A DNA stretch of 64,000 bases from Ochotona curzoniae (Eukaryota > Chordata > Mammalia > Lagomorpha > Ochotonidae), in NCBI RefSeq assembly GCF_017591425.1, contig NW_024465672.1, positions 165,253 through 229,252 on the forward strand, read 5' to 3'. Numbering within the stretch: position 1 is the first letter of the stretch; each line of letters begins with the position of its first letter. Under the pieces are notes generated by a model, which saw nothing but the letters and a program-made list of their open reading frames with translations, did not search any database and was not told where the DNA came from. The position numbers and the translations under genes are program-made. Positions 46,975-59,433 of the stretch are shown here, piece by piece.

Positions 46975-47580
46975 CTAGTAAACAGGGAAAATCCCAAGAT
47001 ACGTGATCTAACCTTGGAGTGCCCGTGTATTGGGACTGGACTTGCTCGACTGTTGATGCCTGTGCAGTGGACAGCATGCCCAGAGGCACCTGGGGGACGT
47101 GATGGCAAGCTCATCTGGGCCAGTGCAGGACACTGAGTGCCTCATCAGAGGATGGAAAGTGGAACAGTTTGCATCACTCTAGTGGCCAAGTTTGGCCGCA
47201 TGTTTCTGGGTCTGTGGATGCATTAGGGTGGACTTGGTCAGCCAGTAGACCCTGGTGTGACAAAGACGATGACATCTCAAGGCTATCAAAACTATTCGGA
47301 GATACCCTTGGGACACTCTTCCCTACGTTGGGGTCTCTAAGGCGTAATCAAATGACTGTCCCCCATCCCTGGGTGCTGATGTGGTTTGACAGCAAGGAGT
47401 GGCCTCCATGCTCCCCTTCCCACCCCCTCCCCCCACATCCCACCTCTCTCCTGCTGACACAAGAGGAAAAAAAAAAACTGATGCTTTTGTCTGATCCCAA
47501 TCAGAGGCCCACAGGAACATGCATCCTTCTCAACTATGTAAACAATATTAAAAAAAATAAAATGAAAAATTAAAAAAAAA
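46975..47580 (+). mobile_element. L1 3' UTR fragment with A-rich tail
   Basis: The end (ATGCATCCTTCTCAACTATG, then AACAATATTAAAAAAAATAA) resembles the end of the L1 copy at 56945 (ATCAACTGCATAAACATCAA then AATAAAATTT). Both carry a pyrimidine-rich/CCCC segment and a shared closing phrase, so both are 3' ends of related L1 copies. Left edge is approximate. Confidence 0.6.
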
Positions 47581-47688
47581 CTATAGAAGCAGTGGTGATA
47601 GGATTGATCAGATTTATTTCTTTAGTATAATTCTGGGAATATGCTATTTACCTGCATGTATTTACTGCTAATTATGTTCCTGATTCTC

Positions 47689-47752
47689 TGCCTCTCCCTC
47701 CCTCCCTCCTTCCTTCTCTCCTTCCCTCCAACCCTGTGTCCCCCTTTTCTCA
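47689..47752. repeat. (CCCT/CCTT)n pyrimidine tract
   Basis: Low-complexity CT-rich sequence (CCTCCCTCCCTCCTTCCTTC). The surrounding 47581-48784 shows no other feature. Confidence 0.85.
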
Positions 47753-48784
47753 ATATACACACAGAAATTGTACTTGCTGAATCACACAGTAGTAGGCAAA
47801 ACAAATAAACGTGAATGTTTATCAGCCACTCTCTGGCATCTTTCTGTGGCTCATTTAGTTGCTTTTACTTTAAGCACGTTTGAAGACTCTGGTGATAAAT
47901 CATCATTTTTAAATGTTTAAATATAACACACATACAAATCTTTAATGTATGGTCATGTCTTGTCAAGTCAAGATCGAGACAACGTAAGTAGGAATATATT
48001 TCCACAAACAACTATTAATTTGCAGTTACTAAGATAATGGCATACACGTTCACATGCAGTTCTGTCTGGGAGGCTCTGTAAATTGTGTATCGATTATGCT
48101 AATGGAACTGGTGTCTTTATTACTCATCTGCAGATACATGCAGATTGAATGCACATTTGGCAGGCTTGGCATTCTGTAGGAGAAAGTATATTTTTAAAAA
48201 TTGAATTATTTTTTTGAACTATTGTGTTAAAACCAAAGGAAAACATTTAATTGGCATGGAAAATTTAGGAATTGTTTATGAGTTCTAGGAAATTAAAAAC
48301 AAAGTTGAAAAGTAAAGAAAAAAAATAGGCTGTTATATCTCCTTTTTTTCAAATTCCTTAAGGAAAGTGTTGCAGCGATGGTACTAAAAAAATAATAATC
48401 TATTTTTATAGTTTATTTTTGATTGTGTGGCTTTTCCTGTTTTGTTTATCAGGCTGAAGGAACCTTAGACACTTAAGAGTTGTACATATTTTTTAATTTA
48501 TTACACCAACTAGAAGAAAACAAAATGAATTTATTGTTTCAACTCTGCATAAGTTTTCTTGCATAAAGTTTGTAGCAGCTTATCTGTCATAAATCACAGC
48601 CTCACTTTTGCTCTTTTTCACAGTACAAACAGGTTCCTTGTTTTGTAGAGTTTTTCTTTCTTTTGTCTCTCTTACTGAGTAATCATGTAACGAAAACAGT
48701 TGTTCAGGTATCATTTTATCTTCCTAAATAGGATAACTTGTTACAAATGTGCATTTTCCACTTCTGTGTTAGCTTTGGAATGCA

Positions 48785-48945
48785 CAAAAACATATATATT
48801 CTATATATTTCTATATATATAGAAAAAAAATATACATATATACAAAATATATACACATATATGTACATATATACATGTATATATGTATATATATATATAT
48901 ACAAAATATATATATATACACACACACATATATACAAAACTTTTT
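48785..48945. repeat. Long TA/CA-rich microsatellite
   Basis: About 160 bp of ATAT, TACA and CACA units. It generates Tyr/Ile-rich frames on both strands that are not genes. The tract can fold on itself and is likely variable in length. Confidence 0.95.
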
Positions 48946-50934
48946 TTGGAATTGATTTCAGGTAATTCTCCACATTATTTTGATAATTGATCCCAGTTTG
49001 TTGAAGAGCTGTTTAACCAAACAGAAACAGAAAATGCCAACACAAAACGTTTTTGTGTTCTTAGTGATGTGCTTATGTTTACTTGGACATTCAGTTATTA
49101 AAGTGTTGTCTTTTGTTGATAGCTTTTAGACAAATTTACTTGTCTTGCTCTTTCAAATTTATCCTTGCATTCAGAAACTTGCCAGATTTAGAAAAAAGCA
49201 AGGTGAAGTCACTGCTAAATAAAATGGAATGGTATTGTTGAATTGATTTTATTTGTTTATTTATTTATTTTGTGGATGAAATTGGAGGTTACCTTCTCAA
49301 AATATGAGGGAGACATTGTTACGTTGCCACAAACTGTTGTTCCTTTGAAACAAAAACATTTTCCCCTTAAGCTGGCCATTCACTAATCCTTGAAACAGTT
49401 AACTTTAAGTGTCCAATTCAGAAATACTGCTGCAATTTGATTGGTACTATGGAAAATACAAAGTGCCCGAAGAATTAGAACAATTGGTAGAAGTATTAGA
49501 ACACAGAAGGCTTTTGGCCTCAGATTTCCATTGGCTAGAGTGATGCTTTCTAGTTATGTGTCTATAGTTGAGGCTTTTGGTGGCTTAGGAAAGAGGCAGT
49601 AACTCAACTCTTTCCCAGACGTCCAAATTTCCAACATCCTAGCTTCAAAAATAGGTTTCATTTATTACTGTCAGTTGTCCTAAGACGCATTTTCATTATA
49701 CCTTGTCATTATGTGCTACAGACTGTGCGTAAATGTTTCCAAATCATCTGGCTTCCTCCAGAGTGGATTTTTAGCTATTTTGAGATTACTTTGCTGTAGA
49801 GAATTTAGTACTTGACTGAGTATGGCAGAGCGCTTCCCACAGGTTTTGTTTAAGGGTGAGAATGAGAACAGAAGGTTTGGTTTGTTTTATAGGATGTTGG
49901 AGACATGATTAAGATGTGGTCATGTTGCTTATGAAGGCATCAAGGTAGTTGGAAGAATGGAGTCTGAAATGCGACAGCAACAAAGGCTTAGGCCAAACCT
50001 CAGAGCCAAACCATTCCTGCCCCCTCCCCAACAACAACAGAAGAGACTGAATTGCTGCAGCCCGCCCAGACTGGGGTCTGGCAGGCGGCAAGGGGGACGT
50101 TTGGCAGGACAGTTCTTTGTTAGGTTAGGGATCTGCTTGTAAACTCACTTCAGTCTTTTCATCTATTCTGTGTTGTCCTACCCTACTTTCTTCCTCCCCC
50201 CCCAAAAAAAGGCTAGAGATACTCTTTAAATGAATATTTTAATGTATTTATTTGGATTTTACATTACTGAAAGTGATCTAGTGTTACTAGTTTATTTTGT
50301 AAAAAGGATCATGAGCTGCAGGTCCAATCATGTCAACTTATACTAATGAGGTAGTGATATTTAACAGAAGGGATTAAAAGCTATTAGAATCAGCATGTGT
50401 GTGTTTGCAGTTGAGGTTTGCATTTGTTTTTCTTTTAACTTTTGTATGTTGAAAATAAGACTGAATTACAGGGAGCTTCAACAAAGCTTTCAAGGCTTGA
50501 GAACTGTCCTTCAGACCCCTGCACACCTCCTCTGCAGAAGTGAGCAGCTGTGACCATCCTGTGCAGTCTCTCTCCGGCCTTGGTGGAGGGATAGGACTAC
50601 AAAATCGAAGTCTGGAATGGGAAGAAGAGCAAGTCATTAGCCGTGTTGAACATACCTGGTTTAGATCCAAGACAGCAGGTTCATCTCTGGGCGTGGCCCC
50701 ACTCTGTCCCATACCCACAACCTTGACAGGACATCCACTAGCTTACGCCCTCAACCAGTCTCCCTCCTGTGTCTGCAGGGGCTCCCAGGCACTTGTTTCC
50801 CTTTTGCTTTTGACTCCCTGCTGTTGTCCTGTTTTATGCTGTGGCTCCCCACTATTCTACCTGCTTCTGTGTTGGGTTTTTGTCAGAGCCATCCACTCCT
50901 TGACCACTCTCTGCATGAGTTTCTAACAGGTAGG
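48946..50934. other. Unassigned intron-like stretch
   Basis: About 2 kb of mostly AT-rich DNA with no recognisable repeat or exon. TTTATTTGTTTATTTATTTATTTT near 49247 is a simple A/T tract. Confidence 0.5.
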
Positions 50935-51075
50935 CAAGATCCGTCACTCCCCTTCTTGCTTTCCCATGTCCATCAGCAGGGAGCCAGATAGGAGTTGGGT
51001 TAGCTGGGACTCAAACCATGGGATGCCAGCACTGCAGGTGATGACTTAGCCCTCTGCCCCACAGTGCCAGCCTCT
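50935..51075 (-). mobile_element. Reverse C-SINE, head half only
   Basis: Contains CAGCAGGGAGCCAGATAGGA, GGACTCAAACCATGGGATGC and CACTGCAGGTGATGACTTAG, then CTCTGCCCCACAGTGCCAGC. The tail half is missing or unrecognisable. Confidence 0.7.
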
Positions 51076-52514
51076 GAGAGTACCCTTGGAATATTTTGGC
51101 TTTGTACTTGGAGTGCTTTCCCAGTCTCGTCTCTGTCCTTTCCACTCTCTATGATGAATAGCCAGAAGAACTTGGGCTTGTAGTGTTCTGTGCATCTGCA
51201 GTGTTACCCATATTTGTGCTGTTTGGACAGCTGTGTCTCCATGTCCTTAGGGCTCCCTGTCCTTTTGAGCTCAGCTCCAGCTGTCATTATTGCCAAGATG
51301 ATCCTACCTTGTTTTTGATGCTCAGAGCGCTGAGCCTATCTTCTGTACTCATGGATTGGCTCATCTATCTCCCTCTCGGCGTGAGCTCTTCTCAGGTCAT
51401 GACAGATGCAGGAATGCCATTGGCTTCAGATGGCAAATGTGGGTGAATGCTCTCATGTGCTGTCCAGGAGCCGTATTAAATCTCCTTCCAGAGCTCTGGC
51501 AGCTCTTTGGAGACTCTAAGTGGTCAGTTATTTGGAAATCAGATGACTATACATCAGTGCTGCTGGCATACATGCATACTCACACACTCTATATGCTCAT
51601 AGGAAATGGAATGAAGTCACTAACACTCTGGGTTCAATGCTGATCTATGGCACCATCCCACATCGGCCAGTATGTGCTCTTGAAGCTCATGTAAGCTTCA
51701 ACAGTTACAGCACTGAGAATCTGAAGGTGGAGGTGTTGGTGGAGCTTGGGGTGGGAGCAGTGCTTGTCACAGCTCTTTAGTACCACCTCATGCCATTGGC
51801 CTCTGGCTATGACAGAAGCTTCATTGAGAGCCACTTCTTGGTTCCTTTTCTGGATGTAGAGTCTGCAGGTGCCACCAGCAGCTGTCCCCCTTCCCCAGGC
51901 ACTTAGACAAGGGCTGAGATCCATGCGAGCATGGGAGGGGGTTGCAGGGTCTGGGCAGAGGCAGCCATAAGACAGCCACCATGGCCTCCCAGTTGTTCCA
52001 TTTTTCATTACCCCCTCCAACTTTTCTATATTTTTCTGAATCCTGCTGACCCCCAGCACTCACCTGTTTCACAGCACCTCTCTCATCTCTGTCTTGGCCC
52101 AGAAGGTACCACAGCCTTCTTGATCTCACAGTCTCATGTCACAGAGTCCAGAAAAGTTGTAGTGGGTCATTTCCAGTCAGGTTGCTTGTTCTCCACTGAG
52201 CTGACTTGCTGTAGCTGAACCATTAAGGATTATATGATTGGTAATTTGAAATTTGCTGAAATTAATATGAGTAAAGCAATTTTTTTTCATTTGATTATTA
52301 ACATCCATTGGCTGTATTTCCATGAAACCAAAGTCTTTTATAGTATGATTAAGGACTTGAATTCAATGTATATTAAAGTTATGTTATCTCAAAAGTGAAT
52401 TGAGAAGGGCAAGATGTGTAGGGAGAGAAAATAAGAGGGGGAGAAGAGAAGAGGCGGGAGCAAAGGAAATAGTCTTAGAATTCTATGAACTATATCTAAG
52501 CTATTATAAAACTA
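51076..52514. other. Unassigned intron-like stretch
   Basis: Overlapping frames of 85-141 codons on both strands near 51630-52220 have no recognised motif and no splice pattern that joins them. Nothing is called. Confidence 0.45.
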
Positions 52515-52640
52515 TTTCAGATGGGCTCAGCTCTGATCTTTGTGGCCACTTACGGAGTAAATTAGCATATGCAAGATTTTTCTTTCCTCCTCTCTGTAAA
52601 TCTGACTTTTCAATAAAATAAATAAAATATTTTAAAAAGA
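52515..52640 (+). mobile_element. C-SINE 3' half
   Basis: GTGGCCACTTACGGAGTAAA, TTCCTCCTCTCTGTAAATCT and an AATAAAATAAATAAAATATT tail mark the end of a forward copy. Confidence 0.7.
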
Positions 52641-52804
52641 TTCTCACTATCAGGAACCTGCATCTTCTAAGAGAATTAGAAATCTTCAAATACACCTTGA
52701 AATAAGTTTGCACAAAGCCAATAAATAAGAAATTTTATTATTTACCATCAGGTTGTGTGACTTAAAAAAGAAAGTTGGTCTGTGCCTTAGTTTCTTCATT
52801 TGAG

Positions 52805-52985
52805 CAACACACACACACACAAATAGCCATAACACCCTATATATCTGGTCTATCCAAATCACAACTTTAAGATGAAATCAATAAAATAATAATCAACTCA
52901 CTTAGCATTTAGTGATTTGCTATTCTGTGCCAATTTATAGATAGATAGATATATAGATATAGATGATATAGATATAGAAAGACAG
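52805..52985. repeat. (CA)n and (GATA)n microsatellites
   Basis: A short CA tract lies at 52807-52821 and ATAGATAGATAGATATATAG-type repeats at 52936-52982. 52986-53381 shows nothing clear. Confidence 0.85.
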
Positions 52986-53381
52986 TATCCCAAGTAAACA
53001 ATCAACCATAAAAACATTCAGTCTGTCAAACAGAACTGAAAGTAATCAGACAGCACTTCTGAGAGCAATGTGGCAAAATACAGGAAAGATGAAGGAAAGT
53101 GTGCAAGACAGCGATTTCAAATCTAAGTATCCATCCTTCTCCATGATCCCTCCTGCAACACTCTCCCCCCCGAGAAAAAAAATTCCAAATGAACAAAGAC
53201 ACATGTACACAGATGTTCAATGTATCAATGATCACTTTGATTAAATGATTACATAATATACTAGAAATAGCAGCTGTGTTGTACCACTTTAGGGTGGCAA
53301 CACATTGCACTGAAAGTTGAAATACATTGAGTGTGCATAGCTTCATTAGGGGCAAATCTCAAAAAGTACAATTATTAAGAA

Positions 53382-53635
53382 GGCATGGCCAGTTATAGCA
53401 TCACTTGTGGTGTTCGTCTTCCATGTAAGTGCTGGTTCAGGTGCCAGCTGCCCCACTTCCATTCCAGGTCCTTACTAAAGTGTGTGGGAAACCTGGACAG
53501 AGTTTCAGGCTCCAGGTTTTGACTTGACCTAGTGCCAGCTACTGCAGCCTTTTGGATAGTGAACCAGCAGATGGGAGATCTCTCTCTCTCTCTGTAACCC
53601 TGTATTTCTAATGAACACATTATTAAAATACTTAG
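53382..53635 (+). mobile_element. C-SINE, diverged
   Basis: Forward copy: GGCATGGCCAGTTATAGCAT, CCAGCTGCCCCACTTCCATT, CAGCAGATGGGAGATCTCTC, tail ending ATTATTAAAATA. Confidence 0.85.
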
Positions 53636-54879
53636 AAATGCTATTTGTGTCAAGTATAATGACATGCATTGTGCATTGATATTTTCATATCTGCTGTAAA
53701 GGTAAAAACTTGTGGTCATGATACACAGAAACTTTGAGATAACATTTACCTGAGCTGAGGGACAGAAGACAAAAGAAAGTTGCCTCTGTCAGAATTGTTT
53801 TGTAAAAGAGAAACAAACAAAATCAAAACCTTTAACAAAGAAAATCTTAATATCTATTTGATTTTGAACTGACTGCGCATAAAATGATCTGTTGCACATG
53901 TTTCTGGGTACTTGAAATTGTCATAAAACTCAAATAAAGCAGAAAAGAACCCCAGCCATTTAGTTCCCATGTAATGTATACTTCATTTATTTAAGTATGT
54001 TGAAGTATTCCAGAAAGTATAAGCATCTCTTAAAGCTAACAATACTGTCATGTTCAGCAGCAGTGACAAATTTGAAACCTGGAACCATCCTCTCTTCATT
54101 GAATGCTCCCTGGAGATACCAACCACAGTCTGTGTCTGCATGCACCTATTCATTATGCTTCATTAGCATCAGTAACACAGCTCAACTGTTTGTGGCTTCT
54201 TCACTGATCCCTTCACATTGGCCAATTCTACTCTGTATTTGTATTTTACAAGTTTTTGGTGAGAATAGCAAGTAGACATTCAATAATAAAAGACAAACCA
54301 CAAGGGTAGACAAAGGAAGATGTAGACTCTACATAATCATGATCAGCCAACCAAGGGCTTTGCAAGCATGAAATCTCTCCTCAAATGCCCAAAGACTCAG
54401 AAATAAAGGCAAGCACCAAGCCTATAAGAACAGCAAGAATGGGATTATAAGTTAGTTGCAAATGGCAGAGCACTCAAGAAATGTAGCTTTCCATTTTACA
54501 GGAAGACAGAATGGTCATTAGTGATGCTGGAAGAGTAAATGGAAAATATGTAGACAGTATGCATGTAGGAGACAGAATAAGCCAAGGCTGTTACAGCTTT
54601 CTGTACAATAAGTAACAGCAGTGAACATTGGGCTAAGCCAAGAGCTTTGGAAGCTGTAAGATCCTTTAATAATTGTAACAGATTGTTGCTAATAAATGTT
54701 GGATTGTTGCATTCTCACTGCATTCTATTACCCTGTCCTACATAGGCCTGATTTCTCTCACTGTCCTGATGTTGCAGTCCAGCTGCAAAGTCTGGTTCCA
54801 ATGCTACATCACTCAACACTGGTGCTCAGCTTACAGTTGAGGACTTGAGGAATATATTTTTATGCAACTATAAACCACA
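53636..54879. other. Unassigned intron-like stretch
   Basis: About 1.2 kb of AT-rich DNA with no recognised gene or repeat. Confidence 0.5.
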
Positions 54880-55135
54880 GAAGGCACCTTTACCCACCTG
54901 CTGTGGTGACAATATAAAGACAAACAATTAATGTCAATGAAGATGTGGAAACACAGAATTCCTTACATATTGCTGAAAGGAATGTCCAATACTACAACCA
55001 CTTTGGCAGTTTCTTAAGTATAAGCATATCATAAAACTCAACAATTTTACTGCTAGGTAAATCAGCAAGAGAAATGAAAATACATGTCCACACCAAACCT
55101 GGCACAAAATATCCATATCAACATTATTTTTAAAG
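54880..55135 (+). mobile_element. Ancient L1M-type remnant, part 1
   Basis: Classic old L1 phrases appear in order: AATGAAGATGTGGAAACACA, TTGCTGAAAGGAATGTCCAA, AACCACTTTGGCAGTTTCTT and GAAATGAAAATACATGTCCA. The element resumes at about 55960 after the SINE insertions. Confidence 0.75.
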
Positions 55136-55380
55136 GCACAAGTGCACTTGCTGCCTTCAACACCAACATCACATATGGGAGTAATGCTTTGAGTGCTGCT
55201 CTACTTTCTATACGGTGGCCTGGTAATGCAACCAAGAAAAGCAGTTGAAGATGGTTTAAGCACTTTGGAGCCTGCCACCCATGAGGAAGACCAGAATGGA
55301 GTTCTATGTTCCTGACATTGGCCTGTTCACTGCTGCCATTTGGGAAATGAAGTAGTAGGTACAAGATTTCTTTCTCAGCA
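55136..55380 (+). mobile_element. Old C-SINE in the L1 remnant
   Basis: Forward copy: GGCACAAGTGCACTTGCTGC, ACATCACATATGGGAGTAAT, CTGCCACCCATGAGGAAGAC. It lacks a clear pyrimidine-rich end and abuts another SINE. Confidence 0.7.
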
Positions 55381-55590
55381 TTAGAGGAGGGTCCAAAGCC
55401 TTGGGACCCTGCACCATCACTGGAGGCCTAGATGAAGCTCCTTCTTTGGATCAGCTCAGCTGCAGCTGTTTCAGCCATTTGGGGAGTGAATCAGCAGATG
55501 GAAGATCTTTTACTATCTCATTCTCTCTGTAACTCTGACTTTCAAAGAACAATATATACATTTAAAAAAATATTTTTCTTTCCCTCTCAG
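55381..55590 (+). mobile_element. C-SINE, 5'-truncated
   Basis: Starts in the body (GGAGGGTCCAAAGCCTTGGG) and runs to CATTCTCTCTGTAACTCTGA and an A-rich end. It directly follows the older copy. Confidence 0.8.
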
Positions 55591-55602
55591 ATAAATTACT
55601 TA

Positions 55603-55961
55603 AAAAAATTATTGATAGTGGGCCCGGCGCGGTGGCGCAAGTGGTTGAAGGTCCTCGCCTTGCACGCCCGGGATCCCGTATGGGCACCGGTTCTAATCCC
55701 AGCAGCCCCACTTCCCTTCCAGCTCCCTGCCTGTGGCCTGGGAAGGCAGTCGAGGACGGCCCAAAGCTTTGGGAACCTGCACCCGCGTGGGAGACCCGGA
55801 AGAGGCTCCTGGCTTCGGATCGGCATAGTATCGGCCCGTTGCGCTCATTTGGGGAGTGAATCATCGGACGGAAGATCTTCCTCTCTGTCTCTCCTCTCTG
55901 TATATCCGCCTTTCCAATGAAAAAATAATAAAAATAAATCTTTAAAAAAATTACTGATAGT
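55603..55961 (+). mobile_element. Young C-SINE, near consensus, with TSD
   Basis: The best-preserved copy in the window: 55621-55943, starting GGCCCGGCGCGGTGGCGCAA. Flanks AAAAAATTATTGATAGT and AAAAAATTACTGATAGT differ at one base. It is the best reference for the young family here. Confidence 0.95.
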
Positions 55962-56284
55962 AAAAAAATGAAAATATGCCAAGTGCCTATATACTGCTAA
56001 ATAATAAAAATATATCTATGAAACAATAAAGTAGTTCATTTCAATAAAAAAAATGAACTACTGATGCAAACTACAGCATGAATCTTAAAACAATGCTGAG
56101 TGAAATAAGTCAGATATACAGACCGTATATTGTATGACTCTGCATGAAATATCCAGAATAGGTGAAGGTATAGAGAAAAAAAATGAGTGGTTACCTAAGG
56201 TCTGCAATGAATAAAGAACAACCACACATGGGAAATTAGGTCTTATCAGAATAATTAAAATGTTTCAAAATCAAATGTATGTTT
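55962..56284 (+). mobile_element. Ancient L1M-type remnant, part 2
   Basis: Continues part 1: AAATGAACTACTGATGCAAA, AATGCTGAGTGAAATAAGTC, TATTGTATGACTCTGCATGA and ATCCAGAATAGGTGAAGGTA are typical old L1 3' sequence. Confidence 0.75.
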
Positions 56285-56945
56285 TAGTTGCATATTTCAT
56301 TAAGACCTTTGAATTTTGACTCCCCCCCTTCCCCCAACTAAATGGTTTTACTCTGAGCTCCAACCACTGGAGGAGTGGCAGGATCTGTGATTTGACAATG
56401 GAGTGCATATGTCTAAATGAGGTCACCCAGGTTACTGAAGATGGTGTAGTGGGCACATTGAAGATTAAGCAATTCACTGGATCCTATGGAGATCACCAGA
56501 TCAGGTACCATAATAGAGGAAGGATAGCAGATCTAATTGGTCAACTACATAGAGAAGTTTGACAGCAAATTTGTGGGCGAATGGAGAATCTGGGGTGGAC
56601 TGTGTCAACCAATGAACTGTGGAAAGAGTTCCTCATCCTTGAATTGGGCAGATCAACCACATGTCAGAATTATCAAAATCACTTGAACAGAAAGCTTAGA
56701 ACATGCTCCACATTGGGGACCCTGGAATGACATTGGGTGGCTATTCCCCATTACTGGGTATCATGGCAGTTGGGAGGCTGGGTATAACTACTCCCCTTGT
56801 TGCCCTCTTCCATTTAGAAATGGCAGATGATAAGGAAGTTGTGGGAAGAGTGGCCTCACCTTCTGTTCCCTAGTCCTCAACCCTTGTTACCCTAATCAAC
56901 TGCATAAACATCAATAATAAAATTTAAAATAATAAATAAATAAGT
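56285..56945 (+). mobile_element. L1 3' UTR, younger copy with A-rich tail
   Basis: Ends ATCAACTGCATAAACATCAA followed by AATAAAATTT and an A-rich run. It includes a CCCCCCCTTCCCCCAAC tract near its left edge. Related to 46975-47580. No ORF2 is present, so it is 5'-truncated. 56946-57461 shows nothing clear. Confidence 0.6.
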
Positions 56946-57461
56946 AAATAATGTAGCAAAATGGATTAATGTTATGGTATTATGTTCCATATCAAGGAAT
57001 TCTTTTTTTTAAAATCAATGTATTTTTCCTAAGACAAAGATGATAACCAAAGAGATATTTTAATTAGAATATAGGTAAAGAGAAAACACAGGGTAAAATT
57101 ACACATAAGGAAATTTTAGAAATTATATTTTTGATGATGTACACACAGTTGAAAAGGGTGGATACTCATGTGTTGCATCCATTAAGGTGGGAAAGGTCAA
57201 GGATTAGGAGAATGTGGATAAGACCATTGTTTCCAAATTTTCTTTTTTTCCTCCAGTATTTGGGGAAAGGGTGGAGAGAAGGCAGGAAGCTGCAGCCAGC
57301 ATCACAACTACATCAGTACCCACAGATGGGGAATGGCCTTCCAATGTCATCCCAGGTTTTCTGATGTCAGCATGCTCTGAGAGTTCTGCTCAAGTGGTTT
57401 TGATAAGTTCTGAAATGCTATTGATTTTGCTAATCCAAGGATGAGCAACACCTTCCAAGGT

Positions 57462-57932
57462 CTATTGTGTCAGGAGCCGTGTACTGTAGCCACACTGAAG
57501 CCATTTTGAATATAGAACTGTGGCCCAATGGAAAATCCCCGGCTGGCTAGATGCTTGGGAAAGAAGATATGAAACTAATCACACGCTTAGCTTCAATTGT
57601 TTCTAGCAACTGTTTTAGAATGTGATTTATGCTGTACCTGCTGGCATCTTGTTATTGATTACCTATGCTATTGTTGATATGCTGGTTACTATTGTTGATA
57701 TGGTGGCTGCTCAAGAACAATCGGTCTGGAGACCATGGCTTGCGTCCTAGTTTCTCCTTTCCTCCCTGAGCCTTAGTTACTGAAGAGTATAAAAACCGTC
57801 AACTAAAATCAATAAACTGACAGCTTGATCAGACATCCTGTCTTGCTGTCCATTCTTCGTGTCTCTTGTCCCCCAATCTCTCCTAGGTGGTTGCGACCCC
57901 CGTTGACTGTCCTACTGGACAGGACACTATTG
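57462..57932 (+). mobile_element. Solo LTR with 6-bp target duplication
   Basis: LTR at 57468-57926 runs TGTCAGGAGCC...GGACAGGACA and is flanked by CTATTG at 57462-57467 and 57927-57932. It carries a TATA box (TATAAAA, 57788-57794) and a polyadenylation signal (AATAAA, 57811-57816) at a typical spacing. A 6-bp duplication suits class II (ERVK-like) elements. No viral coding sequence is attached. Confidence 0.92.
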
Positions 57933-58816
57933 GTTGACACAGATATCTTAGAGTCTAAATTTTTCCAGGTATTTGCTGTCAAAAATTGGTTGGGGTGGTT
58001 GTCCAATTTGTTCTGCCCTCCATCCTCTGTTATGGTACTGGATATTTTCTGCAGGCTACAAGGAACTGCAATATACTCTGTGTACATCTTGGTATGCTGT
58101 CCACTGCTCCATCTTTGTCACTGACAAAGCCCTATTGTGACACATACACCACAGTCAGACCACAGATCCTGAGATTCTACGCATGGTTGGAGTTCTGAGT
58201 ATAGCGGTTCAGATAAGTGAAGCCCCAAAGATACTTAGTCTGGGGCAATCCAGGCCTGACTTGTGTGTGCTTGCCAGTATAGGGTCTGGCTCAGTCTGTC
58301 ACCCACATCAGCCTATGTGTATATTAGTGGCTGTTGTCAAATGGTCAGTTCTGTCTCCAGCCCAATCTCTTACACAAATCAGTGAATGCTGTGGCCAAGC
58401 CCAACCCTGGCCACCAATGCTTAGCCCTCACACACACAAGTGGGAATTACAGATTAGATGGAGTGACCACGAAAAGCTCCCACTAGGCCCACCCCCCAGC
58501 ATTGTTTCTTGGGCATGCTGGTATGTGCATCAGACTGTTCTAGTACATATCAATCCCATTCTGGTGCTGTACATATCAATGTGTGTTGAAGTCTAGCTCA
58601 ACCTAACTGACCCACTATCCATGCAACACTCATGATGATAGGTCCCATCATGTGTCTAGCCAGGCATGCCTCCAGCCTTGATTCTCATGCTCACCAGTGG
58701 GAGTTGCAGCCCATCAAAGAGGTGCCTAGAATTTTCCTACTGGACCCACTCTGGGTCCCAAATCTTATACTTTCCAGATGGTTCCGCAGTCTAGCTTGAC
58801 AGGACTTGCAATCCAG
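57933..58816. repeat. Degenerate repeated-phrase block, left part
   Basis: GC-moderate sequence in which phrases like CACCAGTGGGAGTTGCAGCC, GGCTGTTG/GTGCTGTGG and AGCCTGACC recur with changes at irregular spacing. It looks like an old, decayed tandem array or part of an unrecognised repeat. Open frames are chance results of few stops. Confidence 0.45.
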
Positions 58817-59433
58817 TGTTAGGAGCCACAGACATATGGACCTTAGACTTGGCATGCCTGACAACCTGTTGCATTGCAAAACCTGTCTTGGGTAAGCAGG
58901 GCCACAGCAAGCAGGATATTAGGCCAGAACATCTTGTGTAAAGCAAGCGGAATAGAACCCCCGCCCTTGTTCCTTTTCAGATGATTAGTCCTCCCGTTTC
59001 AATATAGATGATTAGTTCCTTCCCTGCTACAATGAAGAAATTTACTTCCAAGAAATCCCTCCCCTTCCCCTAGAGAAGAACTGCAGAAGCAGCCTTTCCC
59101 ACCACAGCCTAATGACAGTGAGAAAGCCTCCGACACGTGGCTGCTGTGACAGTAGGGGCCACTTCCTGGGCAAAGTGGCCTACACACACTGACCCTGAAG
59201 TGCTGCTGTCGAGCTAAAATTTGACATCCGTGATTTATCTCAGCAACTGCAAAGACTTAGAAACCATCAGAATATCCCTTCCCCAGAGGGAGCCTGGCTA
59301 GACACACCAGAGAGAGAAGAAGATATATATATGAGGAGTAAAATAAATTGCAAGAGGCACTCTTTTCCACCAAGTATGTGTGTCTATGTGCTTCTTGGGC
59401 CAGCAGCCCAGGGGCTCACAGCCCAGCCCGGCA
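58817..59433 (+). mobile_element. Probable solo LTR inside the repeat block
   Basis: Starts TGTTAGGAGCCACAG, similar to the start of the LTR at 57468 (TGTCAGGAGCCGTG), and has an AT-rich TATA-like run (GATATATATATGAGG) near 59320 and AATAAATTGC at 59342. It ends near CCCGGCA at 59433. The flanks (ATCCAG, TCCCAG) are only a poor duplication, so the right end is approximate. Repeat-block phrases continue on both sides. Confidence 0.7.

Noticed and set aside
48716..48973. Tyr/Ile-rich small protein resembling a membrane peptide
   Set aside because: It is the TA/CA microsatellite read in frame, on both strands.
51634..52218. Overlapping 95-141-codon frames on both strands
   Set aside because: No motif, no splice structure and no tail or duplication that would indicate a gene or retrocopy.
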